Positions 59,674 to 64,000 of a DNA stretch of 64,000 bases are shown piece after piece. Origin of the DNA: Flavihumibacter solisilvae. GTDB lineage: Bacteria > Bacteroidota > Bacteroidia > Chitinophagales > Chitinophagaceae. Below the pieces are notes generated by a model. The model was not told where the DNA came from. It saw only the letters and a list, made by a program, of their open reading frames with translations, and did no database searches. The translations under genes and the position numbers were made by a program. Every line of letters begins with the position of its first letter. Position 1 is the stretch's first letter. The stretch covers positions 62,001 to 126,000 of the forward strand of contig NZ_JSVC01000018.1 in the NCBI RefSeq assembly GCF_000814475.1. Direction: 5' to 3'.

Positions 59674-60804
59674 TTACAGGTGCACTTCTTTCCCGGCAAT
59701 ATGTTTGGCTATTTGCCTGGCATCGAGGGCAATTTCCCTTAATTGGCCGGTTGGACTCACGAAGAAGCCACAGAAATACAAACCATCCTTACCGAAATAT
59801 TTCTGCCTGCTAACAGGATTTCTGAGGTCGTCAAACCGGCCGGTGTCAACAGCAATGATTTTGGCATAATCGCGGTAATATCCAATGGCTGCAATGATCG
59901 CATCAAATTCCCCGGCTTCACCCGAAGTAAAATGAACCGTTCTGCCCTTGATATGATCTACATCTTCATGAATCTTTATGTGGCCTTCCCTGATATGCTT
60001 TATGGTACCGATATCCAAAAGGGGAATTGTTCCATCCCTTTCAATCTGTTCAAAAATCCCGTAAGGCATTTTTTTCAATCCCAGCCTGGGCAGGTCCGGG
60101 TAAAGTAATTTTAGTAACGGTGCATTGAGAGCATCGGCCACGCGGGGTGGAAGTTTTGACATCATCACACTTAAACGGAGAACGGGGATGCCCAGCAGGT
60201 CCCTGGGAATAACATTCACGGGTGAGCGGACAGACATATGCGGTTCAGCGCCCTGTTCATGCAGGTCAATCGCAATTTCACAGGCAGAATTTCCAAATCC
60301 GACAACCAATACTTTTTGTCCTTTGAATTCCCTGCCCGATTTATAGCCATAGCTGTGCATGATCCGGCCAGGAAAGCTTTCCATTCCATCGAAATGGATC
60401 TTTCTTGGTTTACCAAATGCACCAGTAGCAATAATGACGTACTTCGAAATGTAAGTATCTTTATTTGTTTCAGTGATCCAGAAATTGCCTTCCCGCCGGA
60501 TTGATCTTGCTTCCGTATGAAAGGCGGGATTGATGTTGAATGCCTTTTGGTAGTCATCCAGGTAGTCCACTACCTGCTGCCGGGCAGGATAATCCGGAAT
60601 GGCCTTGTCAAACTTTTTATACGGCAGGTTCGACATGGCCTTATTCGTATGCAAATGCAGTCGCTCGTAATGGTTGCGCCAGGGATTGGCCGCCTGCGCT
60701 TCTTTTTCAATCACCGCGTATTCAATACCTCTCTTGTGTAGGCTGGCTGCTGAAGCAAGTCCTGATGCGCTTGCACCTACAATTAGTGTACGAATCTGTT
60801 GCAT
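59674..60804 (-). CDS. Flavin-containing monooxygenase-like NAD(P)/FAD oxidoreductase
   Basis: A 376-residue two-dinucleotide-binding flavoprotein, YUCCA/FMO-like. FAD site LIVGASASGLASAASL (residues 7-22), in which the usual GxGxxG is GASASG; NADPH site LVVGFGNSACEIAIDL (near 175); the ATG motif IIATGAFGKPR (near 125) and FDAIIAAIGYYRDY near 305. The fingerprint FxGxxxHS-type is present as FPGRIMHSYGY. It probably oxygenates a small N- or S-containing or ketone substrate; identity unknown. The cytochrome gene upstream on this strand is 22 bp away, so the two may be co-transcribed. Confidence 0.88.
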   Translation of the reverse strand: MQQIRTLIVGASASGLASAASLHKRGIEYAVIEKEAQAANPWRNHYERLHLHTNKAMSNLPYKKFDKAIPDYPARQQVVDYLDDYQKAFNINPAFHTEARSIRREGNFWITETNKDTYISKYVIIATGAFGKPRKIHFDGMESFPGRIMHSYGYKSGREFKGQKVLVVGFGNSACEIAIDLHEQGAEPHMSVRSPVNVIPRDLLGIPVLRLSVMMSKLPPRVADALNAPLLKLLYPDLPRLGLKKMPYGIFEQIERDGTIPLLDIGTIKHIREGHIKIHEDVDHIKGRTVHFTSGEAGEFDAIIAAIGYYRDYAKIIAVDTGRFDDLRNPVSRQKYFGKDGLYFCGFFVSPTGQLREIALDARQIAKHIAGKEVHL

Positions 60805-60826
60805 GGAAAGGGATCTGGGTTACTTA

Positions 60827-61906
60827 TTATTTTTTCTTCATGGCATTGATCCAGTCGACAATCAATTGTACGCCTTCTTTATGGATGACGGACCGGGCAA
60901 CCTCTGGCATCGCTGTTCCTGGTACTGCACTGTTCATGCGGTATGCAAAAATGGAATGTGCAGCATCGCCGGGAATAATGTCGTAATTCAATCCACCGGC
61001 GCCACCACCTGCTGATACCGGTTCTTTCATAATGCCCAGGTGGGCGGGATCGGTTTGTTCATACTCGAGGAATAACCCGGTGTTGGATGCATCTCCGCTT
61101 GCTTTATGACAATGTGCACAGTTGATGTCGATATAGGCCCGTGCCCGCTGATCCAGCGTGAACTGTTTTGTATTTTTCCAGTCTGGCAGTTGTGCAACCT
61201 TATCCATGGAAGGCAAGCTGTCGAGAACTCCCATCTTCGCCCAGCGCAGCAATTGATTCACCGTTTCCCCATTTTGGACAAAATTCAGGTTGCGGATCTT
61301 CGGACCAATAGGAGTGAGCTCGCCATTGCTGGTATGGCATCTTTTACAATCATTCGTATTGGGTACCTGGTAAGTGGTTGAGATTTTAGCGCCATTATCG
61401 TCTAACAAGGTAATGGGAATTTTTGCCCCGATGATATGCTTTACGGCGTCCGTTTGCTCTTTGTTCCACAGATAGTTCATCACTTTCCACTGGTGATCGG
61501 CAGGGTTCTTTACAAGTAACCTCGTTTCGATCATTACCTTCTGGTGCTGCTCATTGATGTAGGCAAAATTCTTGATGATAATGGTGGAGTCCGGGAAATC
61601 CGGCAAGTCACTGCCGGTGTATCTGGCCGCTTTTCCTTTTGGCAACAAAACAAACCGGTCCTTCACCGCGTAATCGCTGAACAGGGGAGTAGCCAGTTCA
61701 TAATGCACCAGGGCGACCTGCGGCTTTAGTTCTTTCAGTTCGCCACCGAAAAAGCCATACTCCGATAATTTCTCTTTGAATTCAAACGCATTCGGATCCG
61801 AATTTATCTTCTGCTCAGCTGTTTTGTTCTTACAGCCCTGGATTAAACCTGAAAATGATACGATGCCTGTTAAGATGCCGGCAATCCACCACACACTTTT
61901 CTTCAT
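60827..61906 (-). CDS. Di-haem c-type cytochrome, SO2930/TIGR03806-like lipoprotein
   Basis: A 359-residue lipoprotein (LIQGC, C25). The haem sites are C187-H191 (CKRCH) and C263-H267 (CAHCH). The N-terminal half is beta-rich (YELATPLFSDYAVKDRFVLLP near 69), a string I associate with the SO2930/TIGR03806 family, whose members sit beside a TIGR03805 beta-helix protein, as here. Likely periplasmic electron transfer; substrate unknown. The ATG at 61906 gives a proper lipoprotein signal; an upstream ATG at 62002 does not. Confidence 0.8.
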   Translation of the reverse strand: MKKSVWWIAGILTGIVSFSGLIQGCKNKTAEQKINSDPNAFEFKEKLSEYGFFGGELKELKPQVALVHYELATPLFSDYAVKDRFVLLPKGKAARYTGSDLPDFPDSTIIIKNFAYINEQHQKVMIETRLLVKNPADHQWKVMNYLWNKEQTDAVKHIIGAKIPITLLDDNGAKISTTYQVPNTNDCKRCHTSNGELTPIGPKIRNLNFVQNGETVNQLLRWAKMGVLDSLPSMDKVAQLPDWKNTKQFTLDQRARAYIDINCAHCHKASGDASNTGLFLEYEQTDPAHLGIMKEPVSAGGGAGGLNYDIIPGDAAHSIFAYRMNSAVPGTAMPEVARSVIHKEGVQLIVDWINAMKKK

Positions 61907-61943
61907 AATACTAATTTGCGATTCCAATAAAAATGTTTTCCTG

Positions 61944-63230
61944 CTACTTACAAACAAAGGGCGCCACATCCACTCCGGGATTCCATTTTTTGGGATCGCC
62001 AATGCTCATCAGGTCGGCGTTCACGAAAATATTGTCACCACTTTGTTTGATGCATAAAGAGTCCGGGTTTGCAGCGGTACCATTGGTGAGAATATTTGTT
62101 GAGATGCCATCATATAGTACGAACGGAATTCTTTTATTCTTCCTGTTCGGGTCTTTTGCATTCAGGGCCTGCTCAATCCCGATCAGCATCTGGCCCATGC
62201 GGTGTTCATATGCCGGCTTTGGAAATGAATCGCCCATCTGCATGATGTTGTCGTGGATGAAGATGTTTTTTGAAATGGGAAAGTAGTTGTCATTGATCTT
62301 GTGGACTGCGCTATCATCCGTTGCAAGGCCCGATGCCAGCATAATAGCTCCTGAGTTGTTGTTGACGATCCGGTTATTGTATAGTTCAATATCGGATGCA
62401 GCCAGGATGATTATACCACTTCCGGGCGCTGCATTCCCAACTCCCCAGGTAGTGCCGAAGCTTCCGGCTTTGGCAAAATTCCTTTCGTTGTTGTCGTGGA
62501 TATTATTGTTGTATGCCTTAACCTTACCGCCGCGTTTGGAAAGTGTCGGCAGGTCAAAGATGAGAAAGCCGGCAGTGTTGCCCCAAAATTCATTATCATA
62601 AACCTGCGCGTTCGTGGTGTTTTCGATTTCGCAACCGGCTACATTCATGAATGCTTTACAATTCCTGATGACTGCGCTATCGGACTGTCCAACATAAATG
62701 CCGGCATCCGAAGAACCCTGTACATAACAGTTTTCGATCAGGATATTCCTGCACAACACCGGGTACAGCGCATAGCCTCCATTGGATGAATCGATGTTCT
62801 CCCATACGGCACTTACATTATTAAACACAATGTCGCGGCTTTGGGTGATTTTGATCATATCACCCTTGGCATTTTGCAGCTTGAGGTCTTCTATATTGAA
62901 CCCGGTTACATTAGTCACCCGGATCCCTTCTCCACCCTGGGTCTGCGAAGAGAAATCAAGAATGGTTTTATCACTTCCCTCGCCGCGGAACATGATGTGT
63001 TTTAACTGGGCGATGCTGAGGTTATCGAATTTATAGGTGCCAGCCTTTAACTCAACAATTGAACTGTCTTTTAATGAAAGCAAAGCTTCCATGATCTTGA
63101 GTTCTTCCCCCGGGTTAAATGACAGGTTGTTTAAATAGCTGTCTTCATGTTTTTCGCCAATATTGGTGGCACAGGAAGTAAAAAAGAGTACTGCGGTTAG
63201 TGATAAGAGCGATAAAATTCCTTTTTTCAT
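61944..63230 (-). CDS. Parallel beta-helix lipoprotein, TIGR03805-like
   Basis: A 428-residue lipoprotein (FTSC, C20) made largely of right-handed beta-helix repeats of the NxxxxxNxxxxN kind (for example ILIENCYVQGSSDAGIYVG, AVIRNCKAFMNVAGCEIENT). Such folds usually bind or cleave polysaccharide, yet the pairing with a di-haem cytochrome and a TonB receptor points to a joint uptake or oxidation task of unknown kind. 37 bp upstream of the cytochrome gene and 12 bp downstream of the receptor, so one operon. Confidence 0.8.
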   Translation of the reverse strand: MKKGILSLLSLTAVLFFTSCATNIGEKHEDSYLNNLSFNPGEELKIMEALLSLKDSSIVELKAGTYKFDNLSIAQLKHIMFRGEGSDKTILDFSSQTQGGEGIRVTNVTGFNIEDLKLQNAKGDMIKITQSRDIVFNNVSAVWENIDSSNGGYALYPVLCRNILIENCYVQGSSDAGIYVGQSDSAVIRNCKAFMNVAGCEIENTTNAQVYDNEFWGNTAGFLIFDLPTLSKRGGKVKAYNNNIHDNNERNFAKAGSFGTTWGVGNAAPGSGIIILAASDIELYNNRIVNNNSGAIMLASGLATDDSAVHKINDNYFPISKNIFIHDNIMQMGDSFPKPAYEHRMGQMLIGIEQALNAKDPNRKNKRIPFVLYDGISTNILTNGTAANPDSLCIKQSGDNIFVNADLMSIGDPKKWNPGVDVAPFVCK

Positions 63231-63242
63231 GTTTCGGGTTGT

Positions 63243-64000
63243 TTAGAATACGTTGTACGACAGCGATACATAATACACGCCACCAATCATCGGATTGGCC
63301 ATGCCGGTCGAATAATATTTGTTGGTGATGTTGGTTCCGCCGACTTTAATGCCGGTATGGATTTTTGTAAATGTGTACCCTACCTGTGCATCGATAACTG
63401 CTGATGCCGGTACCGTTCCATTTGCCAGTCCGCCACCTACTTCATAATGATAGGATGGTTTATAACGCATGGAGGTGTTGAATGCCCAGTTTTGTTTTTT
63501 GCCGAAACCGGTGTTCCCTACTTCCAGGTTCAGGTGGTAACTCGGCGTATTGAAATTATTGATCTGGCTGTTATTCTTATTCTTGATATGATCTGAATAA
63601 TAATTTGCCTTTGCAAAGAAGCGACGGGAAAGGTCAACATTCACACTTGCGGCATAACCATAGGTGTTAACCCGTTGTGCTCCGTTGAAAGCAATATTGT
63701 ATTGGATATAAGTGCTGCGGTCCTTGAACGCGTTTGGATCGGTAGTGCCCGGGGTATTGCACACATCTGCATAACCGATAAAATTTTCCCAGGTGGAATA
63801 ATATCCTAATACATCAAACAATACTCTTTTTCCAATCAACGCAGCATATCCCAATTCAAATGCATTTACCGATTGGGGTTTGATGTCATTTACATAGAAC
63901 CTTTCCAGCTTTGTTGCATCATCGGCCTGTTGAAATTCCGAAACGCTTTTTAGGGTATAAGGAACATATTGATCAAAATGATAGGTGTCGTACAACAGTC
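63243..64000 (-). CDS. TonB-dependent receptor, C-terminal part (5' end off window)
   Basis: About 252 residues of the beta-barrel end of a TonB receptor; the start lies beyond the right edge, so the apparent Met at 63995 is internal. Visible features are FELGYAALIGKRVLFDVLGYYS, YAASVNVDLSRRFFAKANYYSDH, KIHTGIKVGGTNITNKYYSTG and the terminal VSLSYNVF ending in Phe. It is the first gene seen of the receptor-beta helix-cytochrome-monooxygenase series. Confidence 0.85.
   Translation of the reverse strand, partial: LLYDTYHFDQYVPYTLKSVSEFQQADDATKLERFYVNDIKPQSVNAFELGYAALIGKRVLFDVLGYYSTWENFIGYADVCNTPGTTDPNAFKDRSTYIQYNIAFNGAQRVNTYGYAASVNVDLSRRFFAKANYYSDHIKNKNNSQINNFNTPSYHLNLEVGNTGFGKKQNWAFNTSMRYKPSYHYEVGGGLANGTVPASAVIDAQVGYTFTKIHTGIKVGGTNITNKYYSTGMANPMIGGVYYVSLSYNVF

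Noticed and set aside
1-64000. tRNA, rRNA, CRISPR array, insertion sequence, prophage or toxin-antitoxin pair
   Set aside because: Read through the intergenic regions for cloverleaf ends, direct-repeat/spacer patterns, transposase motifs and small paired genes; none was found.

Overview
The window is a 64 kb piece of a Bacteroidota chromosome, most likely from the family Chitinophagaceae. The evidence is TAnnTTTG-type promoter boxes instead of Shine-Dalgarno-led starts, the rpmB-rpmG-DUF4295-ftsY block, a bacillithiol gene (bshC), TonB receptors with a carboxypeptidase-like N-terminal domain, and small Bacteroidota-only families (DUF2911, DUF3347, DUF6660-like). The family-level placement is inference. 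There is no rRNA, tRNA, CRISPR array, integrase or transposase; this is ordinary chromosome with several specialised operons.

Layout. 1-8.8 kb: a partial DinB-like gene, a lipoprotein, a subtilase, an ALDH7-type aldehyde dehydrogenase, then panB-ppx-ppk1 (pantothenate and polyphosphate). 8.8-13 kb: rpmB, rpmG, DUF4295, ftsY, an outer-membrane protein and rimO. 13-23.3 kb: a molybdenum region, with a two-subunit isoquinoline-oxidoreductase-type enzyme on the minus strand facing a tightly packed plus-strand operon xdhC-mocA-moaA-moeA-tauE-moaD-moeB/rhodanese-moaE-moaC/moaB that makes, matures and inserts the cofactor. 23.3-34.7 kb: unrelated metabolic genes (DUF3857 transglutaminase, AlkD-like glycosylase, GH140-like hydrolase, sterol-desaturase-like enzyme, DUF885 peptidase, D-amino-acid dehydrogenase-like enzyme, bshC, purE). 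34.7-39.5 kb: a minus-strand six-gene stressosome operon, rsbR-rsbS-rsbT-SpoIIE phosphatase-PAS histidine kinase-receiver. It has no sigma factor, so a two-component pair appears to be the output. 39.9-53.1 kb: a copper/heavy-metal resistance island with a CPH-type P-ATPase divergent from an operon of metal-binding small proteins, a CusA pump split into two overlapping reading frames, CusC, two CusB adaptors, DUF2911, a DUF6660-like protein and a TonB receptor. 53.1-57.9 kb: a PhoX-like protein behind what looks like a PHO-box array, a di-haem peroxidase and a GntP permease. 57.9-64 kb: two DUF1801 proteins, DUF5694, a flavin monooxygenase, a di-haem cytochrome (TIGR03806-like), a beta-helix lipoprotein (TIGR03805-like) and the end of another TonB receptor.

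The observations that most deserve follow-up are: (1) a 14-bp-period palindromic repeat (unit ACCCGACGGGT plus 3 bp) at three loci, once as a likely terminator, once between convergent genes and once inside the moeB-like reading frame, where exactly three units keep the frame; (2) the stressosome wired to a histidine kinase that itself carries an RsbT-like N-terminal domain; (3) four 7-mers at 11-bp spacing upstream of the PhoX-like gene; (4) an 11-bp-period array in inverted orientation upstream of rimO; (5) the cusA split at an ATGA overlap in a cytoplasmic loop. Start codons were chosen by family alignment from memory and by promoter-box position; no database search was run.
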